NCBI GenBank assembly: GCA_964594175.1
Contig: CAZQLM010000015.1
Location: forward strand, 1 to 19,186
Direction of reading: 5' to 3'
DNA: 19,186 nt
DNA from: SZUA-1535 sp964594175
Lineage (GTDB): Archaea > Aenigmatarchaeota > Aenigmatarchaeia > Aenigmatarchaeales > SZUA-1535
Both the position numbers and the translations under genes were made by a program. Positions 1-6,377 of the stretch are shown in pieces. The notes under the pieces are model-generated. The model was not told the origin of the DNA and did not search any database. It saw only the letters and a program-made list of their open reading frames with translations. Position 1 is the stretch's first letter. Each line of letters begins with the position of its first letter.

Positions 1-64
1 GCTCAATCCTCTATATATGAAGTGAAATATCATACCTTGTAGAGAGTATGGTGTAAATTACAAA

Positions 65-140
65 TGGAGCCCCGGGTGGGGTTCGAACCCACGGCCTGCC
101 GCTTACGAGGCGGCCGCTCTTCCAGCTGAGCTACCGGGGC
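65..140 (-). tRNA. tRNA-Thr (anticodon CGT), CCA encoded
   Basis: The minus strand folds as a complete cloverleaf. The acceptor arms are GCCCCGG (140-134) and CCGGGGC (75-69). The D stem pairs GCTC with GAGC. The anticodon stem pairs GCCGC with GCGGC around the 7-nt loop CTCGTAA. The T stem pairs GTGGG with CCCAC around TTCGAAC. The anticodon CGT (105-107 on the plus strand) reads ACG, so the tRNA carries threonine. The discriminator is U, the usual base for archaeal tRNA-Thr. CCA is encoded at 65-67. No intron is present: the loop is the normal seven bases and the variable arm has five. Every arm pairs perfectly. The 64 bases beyond its 3' end hold no gene I can support. Confidence 0.97.
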
Positions 141-153
141 GTGAAACAAAAAC

Positions 154-163
154 TATTTATAAA
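154..163. promoter_or_regulatory. Palindromic TATA box between tRNA-Thr and the 185-463 gene
   Basis: TTTATAAA at 156-163 reads the same on both strands and lies in the 44-bp gap between the divergent tRNA gene and the membrane-protein gene. Its centre is about 25 nt upstream of the ATG at 185, the archaeal TATA distance for a leaderless transcript. It is about 20 nt from the mature 5' end of the tRNA, closer than usual, so the tRNA may use the neighbouring A/T-rich bases at 163-172 instead. Confidence 0.5.
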
Positions 164-184
164 ATTTAACTTAAATAAATACTT

Positions 185-463
185 ATGAATATAGAAATGT
201 TTTTTGGTATTCTAGAATGCTTTGCTGGAGTAGTTCTGCTTTTCGTATCTGCTTGGTCGTATCTCAGCCTTCGATTAAGAAGTTTTAAAAGAGTCTTTGA
301 GATAATAATAGTCGCGTCAATTCTTATAATTCACGGAGGTATTTTTTCTATTACCGGAGTTTCTCTTATTTCAAATCTCTGTGAATCAATAGCTTTGTTT
401 TTACTTTCAATAGCATTTGCCCTGCTGATAACAGCGGCTAAAACAATAGGAATAGGTAGATAG
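185..463 (+). CDS. Small three-helix membrane protein, function unknown
   Basis: A 92-residue protein of unrecognised family. It is almost entirely hydrophobic, with three predicted membrane spans at about residues 5-27, 38-60 and 67-86. A short basic loop (RLRSFKR, about 30-36) separates the first two spans. There is no cleavable signal, no conserved catalytic motif and no large soluble domain, so it is an integral membrane protein of unknown role. The ATG at 185 has a TATA box about 25 nt upstream and no Shine-Dalgarno sequence, which suggests a leaderless first gene. It ends 33 nt before the radical SAM gene and could be co-transcribed with it. The protein call is fairly safe; no function can be given. 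Confidence 0.65.
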   Translation: MNIEMFFGILECFAGVVLLFVSAWSYLSLRLRSFKRVFEIIIVASILIIHGGIFSITGVSLISNLCESIALFLLSIAFALLITAAKTIGIGR

Positions 464-496
464 ATTTTTTATTCCTTAAAATTATTAAACTACATT

Positions 497-1504
497 ATGA
501 AAGAAGCTTCGTTTTATGAAAAACTCAACGATAAAAAACTTAGGTGCAGACTTTGCTGGAGAATGTGTGTAATTCCGGAAGGAAAAACAGGTTTTTGCAA
601 TGTAAGAAAGAACATTAATGGAAAACTTTTTTCATTAATTTACGGAAAAATAATTTCTGCAGCCATTGACCCTATAGAAAAAAAACCGTTTTACCATTTT
701 TTTCCAGGTTCAAACTCATTTTCCATAGCGTTTGCTGGCTGCACGCTTGCCTGCAAATTCTGTTGTAATTACGAAATTTCACAGGAGTGGACAAGTTTTG
801 GAGAAGAGAAAGGAGGAAATGAAATAGTAAGCATAGCAAAACGCTTAGCCAACGGAATTTCATTCACCTATACAGAACCCACTCTTGGGGCAGAATTTCT
901 AATGGAAATAGCAAAGCTTGCAAGAAAGGAAAGGCTATATACAAATATAGTAACTAATGGCTATACGAGCTCCGAAGCAGCAGGAGAAATAGCAAAATGC
1001 ATAGACGCGGCCGTCGTGGATTTCAAGAACTCTGGAAATAAAGAGCTTTATTTAAAGCTTTCTTCGGCTCCTCATGCAGAAAAGATTTTCGATACTGTAC
1101 TAGAATACAAAAGAAAGAAAATATGGATAGAAATCACGAATCTTATAATAACAAAGTATGGGGAAAATGAGAGTGATGTGAGAAAATTTTGTAAATGGAT
1201 TTACGACAATCTAGGAGAGTTCACACCAGTTCATTTTCTCAGATATTTTCCTTCCTATAAACTGAACTTACCACCTACTCCATTAAAATTTCTAGAAAAA
1301 TGCTACGAGATAGCAAAGGAAGAAGGATTAAAATATGTTTACTTGGGAAATATTTCTGGTGAGTATGGGAATACATATTGCCATGAATGCGGAAAGCTTT
1401 TGATAAAAAGAAACGGATTTTTCTCTGTTGAGATTTTTTTGAAGAACTCTCGTTGCCCGGAATGCGGAGCAAAGATTCCAATAATTTATAAGCTTAAAAA
1501 TTGA
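497..1504 (+). CDS. amrS: AmmeMemoRadiSam system radical SAM enzyme
   Basis: A 335-residue radical SAM protein. The cluster-binding CxxxCxxC is C82, C86 and C89 (GCTLACKFC), followed by NYEIS, matching the NWEIS stretch typical of this family. Before the barrel is a cysteine set at C17, C20, C24 and C34 (CRLCWRMC...GFC). At the C-terminus two CxxC pairs (C295/C298 and C320/C323) form a probable zinc ribbon. SFTYTEPT (122-129) and HFLRYFP (246-252) are further family signatures. The family belongs to COG1180 (relatives of pyruvate formate-lyase activase) and is linked in many genomes to Memo-like and AMMECR1 proteins; its substrate is not settled. Neither partner is in this window. It is cytosolic, of full family length, and probably heads an operon with the next two genes. 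Confidence 0.85.
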   Translation: MKEASFYEKLNDKKLRCRLCWRMCVIPEGKTGFCNVRKNINGKLFSLIYGKIISAAIDPIEKKPFYHFFPGSNSFSIAFAGCTLACKFCCNYEISQEWTSFGEEKGGNEIVSIAKRLANGISFTYTEPTLGAEFLMEIAKLARKERLYTNIVTNGYTSSEAAGEIAKCIDAAVVDFKNSGNKELYLKLSSAPHAEKIFDTVLEYKRKKIWIEITNLIITKYGENESDVRKFCKWIYDNLGEFTPVHFLRYFPSYKLNLPPTPLKFLEKCYEIAKEEGLKYVYLGNISGEYGNTYCHECGKLLIKRNGFFSVEIFLKNSRCPECGAKIPIIYKLKN

Positions 1505-1523
1505 ATTTTTCTTTGGTGGGCAT

Positions 1524-1943
1524 ATGCTTGAAGAAAAGGAAATAAGGGAAAGAATAAAAAAAGGGTGGCTTAGAATTTGGACAAGCTTCGAAGTAATAGG
1601 TACGGCAAAGGATATAGTTGAAAAAGCAATGAAAGAGCATCTGGATAGGTTTGAAAAAGATGATAGAGTAGAACTTATAAGAAAGTCCATCTCTTCTGTA
1701 GAAACACTTGAAATGAAAGATGGAAAATTTTATTCGATTGTTGCAGAAACGGAATTTCTAACACAATCGTTTAAGGACCTTATCAACCTTGTACTCTTTT
1801 ACGGCCCTTCTGCCTGCGAGATTTTGGCACCAGAAAGAATAGAGCTTAGTATTAGAGAAGCTCAGGAAATTGTTAACACATTGGGAGGAATAATGCACAG
1901 GTTAAGTGAAAGGTTAGGTGGTATTGTTGTTAAAAGGGAATAA
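1524..1943 (+). CDS. Conserved-looking soluble protein, function unknown
   Basis: A 139-residue soluble protein whose family I do not recognise. It is charged and mixed alpha/beta, with no signal peptide or membrane span. A central segment, FYGPSACEILAPE (about 93-105), is followed by a helix running through IREAQEIVNTLGGIMHRL. This looks like a real fold rather than a spurious frame. The ATG is preceded by GGTGGG (1515-1520), a Shine-Dalgarno match three bases upstream, as expected for a gene inside an operon. It starts 19 nt after the radical SAM stop, and its 3' end overlaps the start of the winged-helix gene. Co-transcription with these genes is likely but does not reveal its job. Confidence 0.7.
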   Translation: MLEEKEIRERIKKGWLRIWTSFEVIGTAKDIVEKAMKEHLDRFEKDDRVELIRKSISSVETLEMKDGKFYSIVAETEFLTQSFKDLINLVLFYGPSACEILAPERIELSIREAQEIVNTLGGIMHRLSERLGGIVVKRE

Positions 1944-2805
1944 ATACATCGCTTTTAAAGTTTTACTATTGACGATTTTATTTTCGGCAGGTCTTGGAAA
2001 GGTTAACTATCTTGAAGTTTATTCAGAAATATACGAAGACGGAAAATTCATCTCCAAATATACGCTAATATTTCAAAATAATAAAGAGGAAAAAGAAATA
2101 CGCATCTATCCAGAAAATATGGGAAAAATAAAAATCGTGAGTGAGATATGCAAAATAGAAGAAAACTGTATTTTGTGTACAATCCCAGAGGGAGAAAAAA
2201 TTGAAGTTAATTTCAAGCTGGAAGGTAAAATCAAAAAAATAAATGAAAAAAACGTTTTTGAAGAGAATCTCAGAATTTCAGAAAGTGTTGAAAATCTCGT
2301 ATTCGTTGTAAAATTACCGGAAGGTGCAGTCTTACCTAAAAACGGAACAAAATTCATGCCTTCTTCTGGAATAGTAGGCTCTGATGGAAGAAGAATACTT
2401 GTCGCGTGGGAGAAAAGTAATTTGGAGGTAGGAGAAATTTACGGAGTAAAGGTTTTCTTCGAATTTCTTAAAGGGAGAAAAAAATTTAATATCTTTTACT
2501 CTGTTTTGCTAATATCTATAGCTCTTTTCGGTGGAATAGTGGGCTATTACTTTTTCTATTATAAAAGAAAAGCTTTCAGAGAAGTGGTAATACCGCTGTT
2601 GAGAGAGGATGAGAAAAGAATAATGGAGATTATTCTTAAATATCCGAAGGGAGTGCATCAGAAAATCATAGTAAAAGAATCTAATTATTCAAAGGCAAAG
2701 GTTTCAAAAGTTTTGAAATCGCTAGCGAAGAGAGGGATGGTGAAGCTTGAAAGAAGGGGAAGAAACAATATTGTTTATCCAGTTACGAATCCTGAAAAAC
2801 AGTAG
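1918..2805 (+). CDS. Membrane-anchored winged-helix DNA-binding protein with extracytoplasmic domain
   Basis: An open frame of about 295 residues. An N-terminal hydrophobic signal (about 12-26) leads into a beta-rich domain (about 30-185) with two close cysteines (C84, C87). One membrane span follows (about 192-214), then a basic stop-transfer and a winged helix-turn-helix (about 226-290: DEKRIMEIIL, SKAKVSKVLKSLAKRGMVKLERRGR). The arrangement places the sensor outside and the DNA-binding domain inside, as in other archaeal membrane-bound MarR/ArsR-like regulators. The ligand is unknown. There is no ATG: GTG at 1918 gives the longest frame, but GGTG at 1917-1920 would suit a TTG start at 1927 with 6-nt spacing. 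The 5' end overlaps the previous gene by 17-26 nt and the 3' end overlaps the UMP kinase gene by 23 nt. Confidence 0.75.
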   Translation: MVLLLKGNKYIAFKVLLLTILFSAGLGKVNYLEVYSEIYEDGKFISKYTLIFQNNKEEKEIRIYPENMGKIKIVSEICKIEENCILCTIPEGEKIEVNFKLEGKIKKINEKNVFEENLRISESVENLVFVVKLPEGAVLPKNGTKFMPSSGIVGSDGRRILVAWEKSNLEVGEIYGVKVFFEFLKGRKKFNIFYSVLLISIALFGGIVGYYFFYYKRKAFREVVIPLLREDEKRIMEIILKYPKGVHQKIIVKESNYSKAKVSKVLKSLAKRGMVKLERRGRNNIVYPVTNPEKQ

Positions 2806-3460
2806 TTCCAATTTTCTCTCCTCTGAGAATTTTTAAAAGATTCTCAGCTTTCATACCGTTTGCTATAATCACCGGTATTTTTGCTTTTTTTACTGTTTGA
2901 ATAGCCTTCAAATCGAAAAGTGCATATTTTCCTGGTTCCTGCTTTTCTTTGGAAAGAATTTTTCGGAGCTGGTTATAGCTTAGCGAGCTAATAAGTCTTG
3001 CTCCTTTGAGTTTTGGGTTTCTGTCATATACACCGTCAACCTTTGTCAAATTTACCAAAACTTGGGCCTTTGCTAAAGCTGCTATGTCAGCTGCTACTTT
3101 GTCCGTGCTTTGTCTTGGTTTCATGCCACCACAAATAGCAAATCCGTGTTTTTTTAACAAATCGAGAACGGCATCGTAACTTGTTGGTATGTCTTTAAAG
3201 TTTAAAAGCATACCAAGTAAAAGAGCGTTGACTCTTGTAATCGCTATTCCTATTTCATCCTGTCTTTTCCTGCTAAGTCCGAGACTCTTGGCAATGGAAA
3301 TATACTCCCTCGCTGCTTTTCCTCCACCGCTGACTATGCAGAGAAGTTTCATTTGCGGCTTAATTTTTTTTATAATCCTCCCGTAGCTTTTTATCAGAGA
3401 AGGGTTAGAGAAAAAACCGCCGCTGAGGGAAATTACAGCTTTTTTATATTTAAGCTTCAT
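2783..3460 (-). CDS. pyrH: Archaeal-type UMP kinase
   Basis: This 225-residue amino acid kinase family enzyme phosphorylates UMP to UDP with ATP in cytosolic pyrimidine synthesis. Visible motifs are the N-terminal SLSGG (11-15), VSGGGKAAREY (43-53), the QDEIGIAITRVNALLL helix (67-82), STDKVAADIA (118-127) and the nucleotide-site TKVDGVYDRNPK (139-150). The length and motif order match archaeal PyrH rather than the slightly longer bacterial form. The ATG at 3460 has an ATATAAAT box about 25 nt upstream and no Shine-Dalgarno sequence, so it is probably leaderless. It is divergent from the CMP-kinase-like gene, so the two pyrimidine nucleotide kinases sit head to head. Its last 23 nt overlap the winged-helix gene on the other strand. 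Confidence 0.93.
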   Translation of the reverse strand: MKLKYKKAVISLSGGFFSNPSLIKSYGRIIKKIKPQMKLLCIVSGGGKAAREYISIAKSLGLSRKRQDEIGIAITRVNALLLGMLLNFKDIPTSYDAVLDLLKKHGFAICGGMKPRQSTDKVAADIAALAKAQVLVNLTKVDGVYDRNPKLKGARLISSLSYNQLRKILSKEKQEPGKYALFDLKAIQTVKKAKIPVIIANGMKAENLLKILRGEKIGTTVFQDS

Positions 3461-3480
3461 GAAAGTATTTTTGTTTAAAT

Positions 3481-3488
3481 ATTTATAT
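3481..3488. promoter_or_regulatory. Single TATA box shared by divergent pyrH and cmk
   Basis: ATTTATAT (ATATAAAT on the other strand) is centred at 3484.5. That is 24.5 nt from the pyrH ATG (3460) and 26.5 nt from the cmk ATG chosen here (3511). No other TATA-like sequence lies at the right distance for either gene, so both probably use this element in opposite directions as leaderless transcripts. This position also argues for ATG 3511 over the in-frame ATG at 3487, which lies inside the box. Confidence 0.6.
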
Positions 3489-3510
3489 GAGTTTCAGAAA
3501 TCTACCTTCC

Positions 3511-4083
3511 ATGAAACCCGCTATAATAATTAGTGGATTTGCTGGCAGCGGAAAAAGCACACTTGCAAAACGCTTGGCAGAAAAGCTCGGAGCAAGATAT
3601 GTATGTGGAGGCGATGTTCTTAAGGAAATCGCAAGAGAAGAGGGATATAATGTAACAGAAAACTGGTGGGACACTAAAGAAGGTATTGAATTTCTGAAAA
3701 AACGAGCAAGCAATCACGAATATGATAGAAAACTTGACGCAAAATTAATGAAAATAGCAGATGAAGGAAACTGCGTAATAACTTCTTGGGCTCTTCCGTG
3801 GATATATAAAGGAAGGGCAATAAAAATATGGCTTCATGCGTCGCAGGAAGAAAGAGCGAAGAGAATTGCAAAAAGGGATAAAATTCCTGAAGAAGAAGCA
3901 AGGAAAATAGTTAGGCAGAGAGATAAAGAAAACATAGAACTTTACAGAAAAATATATGGTTTCGATCTTGGGAAGGATCTAAGTGTTTTTGATTTGGTAG
4001 TAGATACCGATGGAAAAAATGAAAATGAAGTAGAAAAAAATGTATTAGATTTCCTGAAAAAAGTTTTAAATTTTGAAGGATAG
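3511..4083 (+). CDS. cmk: Archaeal cytidylate kinase-like P-loop kinase
   Basis: A 190-residue nucleoside monophosphate kinase. The P-loop is GFAGSGKST (9-17) and is followed by AEKLGARYVCGGDVLKEIA, as in archaeal CMP kinases. The second half also fits that family: KIWLHASQEERAKRIAKRD, a charged lid helix with RQRDKENIELYRKIYGFDL, then DLSVFDLVVDT. It would phosphorylate CMP or dCMP in the cytosol. One deviation is that the strand carrying the substrate-binding EGR in typical archaeal Cmk here reads VITSWALPW, with no arginine, so the exact substrate is less certain. The start at 3511 is preferred over 3487 because the P-loop then sits where the family has it and the shared TATA box falls 26 nt upstream. 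It ends 10 nt before the DJ-1 gene's ATG. Confidence 0.8.
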   Translation: MKPAIIISGFAGSGKSTLAKRLAEKLGARYVCGGDVLKEIAREEGYNVTENWWDTKEGIEFLKKRASNHEYDRKLDAKLMKIADEGNCVITSWALPWIYKGRAIKIWLHASQEERAKRIAKRDKIPEEEARKIVRQRDKENIELYRKIYGFDLGKDLSVFDLVVDTDGKNENEVEKNVLDFLKKVLNFEG

Positions 4084-4093
4084 ATTAAGTAAT

Positions 4094-4738
4094 ATGGATA
4101 AAATAAACACTTTCAGCAGCATTTTGCTTTTATTTTTTCTGTTTTTTGCTGGATGTGTGCAAAACTATGCGGAAGGACAAGTTTTAAAAGCTGTTGAAAA
4201 GAAAGAAATTAAAGGTGGTGAATATATGAAGGGTAAAGTACTGTTTATAATAGCTCCGGAAAATTTTAGGGATGAAGAACTTCTCAAACCGAAAAAGATT
4301 CTGGAGTCTGAAGGCTATGAAGTAGAGATAGCTTCGACAAAAACAGGAAATGCTACTGGAATGTTAGGAACAGAAATAGATGTAAAGAAAAACGTCTACG
4401 AGCTCTCACCTTCTGAGTACGATGCTATTGTGCTTGTAGGAGGAATAGGAGCAAGAATTTTCTTCGAAGATGAAAAGATTCACGAATTTTTCAGAAATGG
4501 TTATGAAGAAGGTAAGGTAATAGCAGCCATATGCATTTCTCCAGTAACTTTGGCAAAGGCAGGTTTACTGAAGGGAAAGCGCGCTACAGTTTGGCAAAGC
4601 GAAGCAAGCACGATTGAAAGCTACGGAGCGAAATATACGGGTAATGACGTTGAAATTGACGGAAGAATAATCACAGCTAATGGCCCGGAAGCGGCAGAGA
4701 AGTTTGGAAAAGCTATTGTAAACGTTCTCGAAGGATAG
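4094..4738 (+). CDS. DJ-1/PfpI family protein with lipoprotein signal peptide
   Basis: A 214-residue protein. Residues 1-20 form a hydrophobic signal ending in the lipobox FAGC, with C21 as the predicted lipid-modified cysteine. A linker follows, and the DJ-1/PfpI domain starts at M45 (MKGKVLFIIAP). The conserved glutamate is in RDEELL (about 62) and the nucleophile-elbow cysteine is C147 in AAICISP. The family includes glyoxalase-, chaperone- and protease-like members, so the activity cannot be fixed. The position after the elbow cysteine is Ile rather than the His of PfpI proteases. ATG 4094 is chosen because the signal begins there and a TTTAAATTT stretch lies about 26 nt upstream. A strong internal Shine-Dalgarno and in-frame ATG at 4226 could give a cytosolic form. 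Confidence 0.85.
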   Translation: MDKINTFSSILLLFFLFFAGCVQNYAEGQVLKAVEKKEIKGGEYMKGKVLFIIAPENFRDEELLKPKKILESEGYEVEIASTKTGNATGMLGTEIDVKKNVYELSPSEYDAIVLVGGIGARIFFEDEKIHEFFRNGYEEGKVIAAICISPVTLAKAGLLKGKRATVWQSEASTIESYGAKYTGNDVEIDGRIITANGPEAAEKFGKAIVNVLEG

Positions 4739-4741
4739 TCT

Positions 4742-4780
4742 GAACTTTTGCGATTTTTATAAGATTTTTTCTTATCTTTA
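4742..4780 (+). terminator. T-rich terminator after the DJ-1 gene
   Basis: Runs of T (4746-4749, 4754-4758, 4765-4770 and 4777-4779) follow the DJ-1 stop codon on the plus strand, in the 64-bp gap between convergent genes. Archaeal RNA polymerase terminates at such oligo-T tracts without needing a hairpin. No matching T tract exists for ftsY on the other strand, so its terminator lies elsewhere. Confidence 0.45.
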
Positions 4781-4802
4781 AGAAACTTGAATGGTAGTAA
4801 GA

Positions 4803-5843
4803 TTAGATTTCTTCGAATAGATTTTCAATAAATTTTTCAACATCAAATTTTTCAATATCTTCGTAATTCTGCCCATTTCCGAGAAAGAGCACAGGTTTTT
4901 TTATTGCATGCACAGCAGAAATTATAGCTCCTCCCTTTTCGCAAACATCAACTTTTGTAAACACAATTCCATCAACACCTATTGCTTCGTCGAACATTTT
5001 TGCCTGCTCTATTATATCATTTCCTGTTAAAGCATCGAGAACAAGAATTTTGAGATCAGGTTTATTTACACGTGCTATTTTTTTAAGTTCCTCCATGAGC
5101 GCAGCATTCGTATGAGCTCTTCCAGCAGTATCTGCAAGCACAACATCTATACCACGAGCCTGGGCATGCTTTACAGCATCGAAAACTACGGCAGCAGGGT
5201 CTGCTCCATACTTGTGCTTTATAACCTTTATACCGAGTTTCTTTCCATGCTCTTCGATTTGCTCAATTGAAGCCGCTCTAAAAGTATCGGCTGCGGCAAA
5301 AACCACACTATATCCAACATCTCTTAGCATTTTTCCTATTTTTGCGATTGTTGTGGTTTTTCCTGAACCGTTAAAACCAAGAAATAGAATTAGAAATGGT
5401 TTTTTACGTTTAATAAGCTTTATAAGCTCAGGAGTCTTTAGATTCACTACTTCTCTGACAGCTTCCTTGAAAGATTTTTTCACTTCTTCTTCGAGTTTGC
5501 TTTTTTCTATTTTTCTTCCTACGAGAACTTTTTTAACACTTTCGCATAGGTGTTCTGCTGCTTCCAAGGCCACGTCGGCCTCTAAAAGTGAAACCTGTAT
5601 ATCCCAAATAATACTTTCTATATCCTCTTCTGAGATCTCAACTTTACGTGAAACTTTTTTACCTATTTTTTTAACTAATTTTTGTTTAGTTCGCTTAGGT
5701 TTTTTCTCTTGTTCATGCTTTCTTTCAGTTTCTGTAATTTCTTCGGCTTTTCTCACCTCTTCTTTGCTAACTTCCTTCTTTTCCGCTTTCCTAACTATTT
5801 TACTTACAGCCTCCTTAAGCTTCTTCTTGAGCAGCCCAAACAT
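4803..5843 (-). CDS. ftsY: Signal recognition particle receptor FtsY
   Basis: This 346-residue SRP-type GTPase docks ribosome-SRP complexes at the membrane for co-translational insertion. The N-terminus (1-65) is a highly charged, lysine- and glutamate-rich A region, followed by the four-helix N domain (about 70-145). The G domain has G1 GFNGSGKT (156-163), the insertion-box motif DTFRAAS (186-192), G3 DTAGR (238-242), G4 TKVD (296-299) and the closing GNGQ (322-325). The RAASIEQ reading favours FtsY over Ffh, and there is no methionine-rich M domain, which excludes SRP54. The ATG at 5843 has an A/T-rich TATA-like element centred near 5869, so it may have its own promoter even though a membrane-protein gene ends 51 nt upstream on the same strand. 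Confidence 0.95.
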   Translation of the reverse strand: MFGLLKKKLKEAVSKIVRKAEKKEVSKEEVRKAEEITETERKHEQEKKPKRTKQKLVKKIGKKVSRKVEISEEDIESIIWDIQVSLLEADVALEAAEHLCESVKKVLVGRKIEKSKLEEEVKKSFKEAVREVVNLKTPELIKLIKRKKPFLILFLGFNGSGKTTTIAKIGKMLRDVGYSVVFAAADTFRAASIEQIEEHGKKLGIKVIKHKYGADPAAVVFDAVKHAQARGIDVVLADTAGRAHTNAALMEELKKIARVNKPDLKILVLDALTGNDIIEQAKMFDEAIGVDGIVFTKVDVCEKGGAIISAVHAIKKPVLFLGNGQNYEDIEKFDVEKFIENLFEEI

Positions 5844-5894
5844 GAAGAAGAATAATAAAAGAAAATTAATAAAAATATGATGAACATCTAAGAA

Positions 5895-6197
5895 TTATCT
5901 TTTCCTTTTTCTCTGTTTCCTCTTCCTTTCTTCCTTCTCTTTTTCTTCAAGAGCCTTTTCAGCTCTCTCTATTTTAATTTCCTCTATTTCTATCCACACC
6001 ATTAGCAATCCTAAGAGTATTACCATTACAGGTATAGCTCCTAGCATTACTGTAGCAAACTCATCCCAAGCAAACCCTGCTTCCACTCCTAAGATTTCCA
6101 CTTTTCCTGGTAGCAAAAAGGGTGGGAGTATTGCATATATTCCTGCTGCTATTAATAGAAGCCCTATTATGAGCTTTGCTACAGGTCCCTTGCACAT
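5895..6197 (-). CDS. Small membrane protein with basic coiled tail, upstream of ftsY
   Basis: A 100-residue protein of unrecognised family. It has two membrane spans, about residues 7-26 (LIIGLLLIAAGIYAIL) and 48-68 (MLGAIPVMVILLGLLMVWI). After them comes a helical, alternately charged tail that ends in a dense Lys/Arg stretch (about 83-100). Both termini probably face the cytosol. Three in-frame starts exist: GTG 6206, ATG 6203 and ATG 6197. The last is chosen because AGGTGAT (6202-6208) is a Shine-Dalgarno site with 4-nt spacing. The gene precedes ftsY on the same strand with a 51-nt gap. A basic membrane-anchored tail beside the SRP receptor gene could bind ribosomes or rRNA, but that is only a guess from position and charge. 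Confidence 0.65.
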   Translation of the reverse strand: MCKGPVAKLIIGLLLIAAGIYAILPPFLLPGKVEILGVEAGFAWDEFATVMLGAIPVMVILLGLLMVWIEIEEIKIERAEKALEEKEKEERKRKQRKRKR

Positions 6198-6230
6198 TGC
6201 CATCACCTTTAATATGAAAATAATTTACAA

Positions 6231-6240
6231 GAATATAAAG
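6231..6240 (-). promoter_or_regulatory. TATA box for the small membrane protein / ftsY direction
   Basis: CTTTATATTC on the minus strand would start transcription near 6210. That leaves a leader of about 13 nt, which carries the AGGTGAT ribosome-binding site in front of ATG 6197. This differs from the leaderless genes elsewhere in the window and supports the chosen start. Confidence 0.4.
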
Positions 6241-6377
6241 TTTCCTAAAAAATTTGGCTATACGCATTTATGCCGAAAAATATCAAAGATACAGATGCTT
6301 TGGCTTTACTCAAAGTTTTTATTATGTTTTATTGCGTGAAGGCAAAAATTAAATAACTTAAAAGCGCAAAATTCAAT

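Noticed and set aside
31..51. Short inverted repeat CATAC...GTATG downstream of the tRNA gene
   Set aside because: Only five base pairs with a 10-nt loop and no T tract; too weak to call a terminator or small RNA.
3487..3510. Upstream in-frame ATG for the CMP-kinase-like gene
   Set aside because: It lies within the shared TATA box and would add eight residues before the conserved N-terminus.
5212..5880. 222-codon plus-strand open frame opposite ftsY
   Set aside because: Ser/Phe-rich reverse shadow of the Lys/Glu-rich FtsY N-terminus; the minus-strand protein has all GTPase motifs.
6270..6356. 28-codon plus-strand ORF starting MPKNIKDTDALALL in the 180-bp gap before the 6378 gene
   Set aside because: No Shine-Dalgarno, a TATA-like element at a poor distance (about 33 nt) and no recognisable family; it could be chance in A/T-rich DNA.
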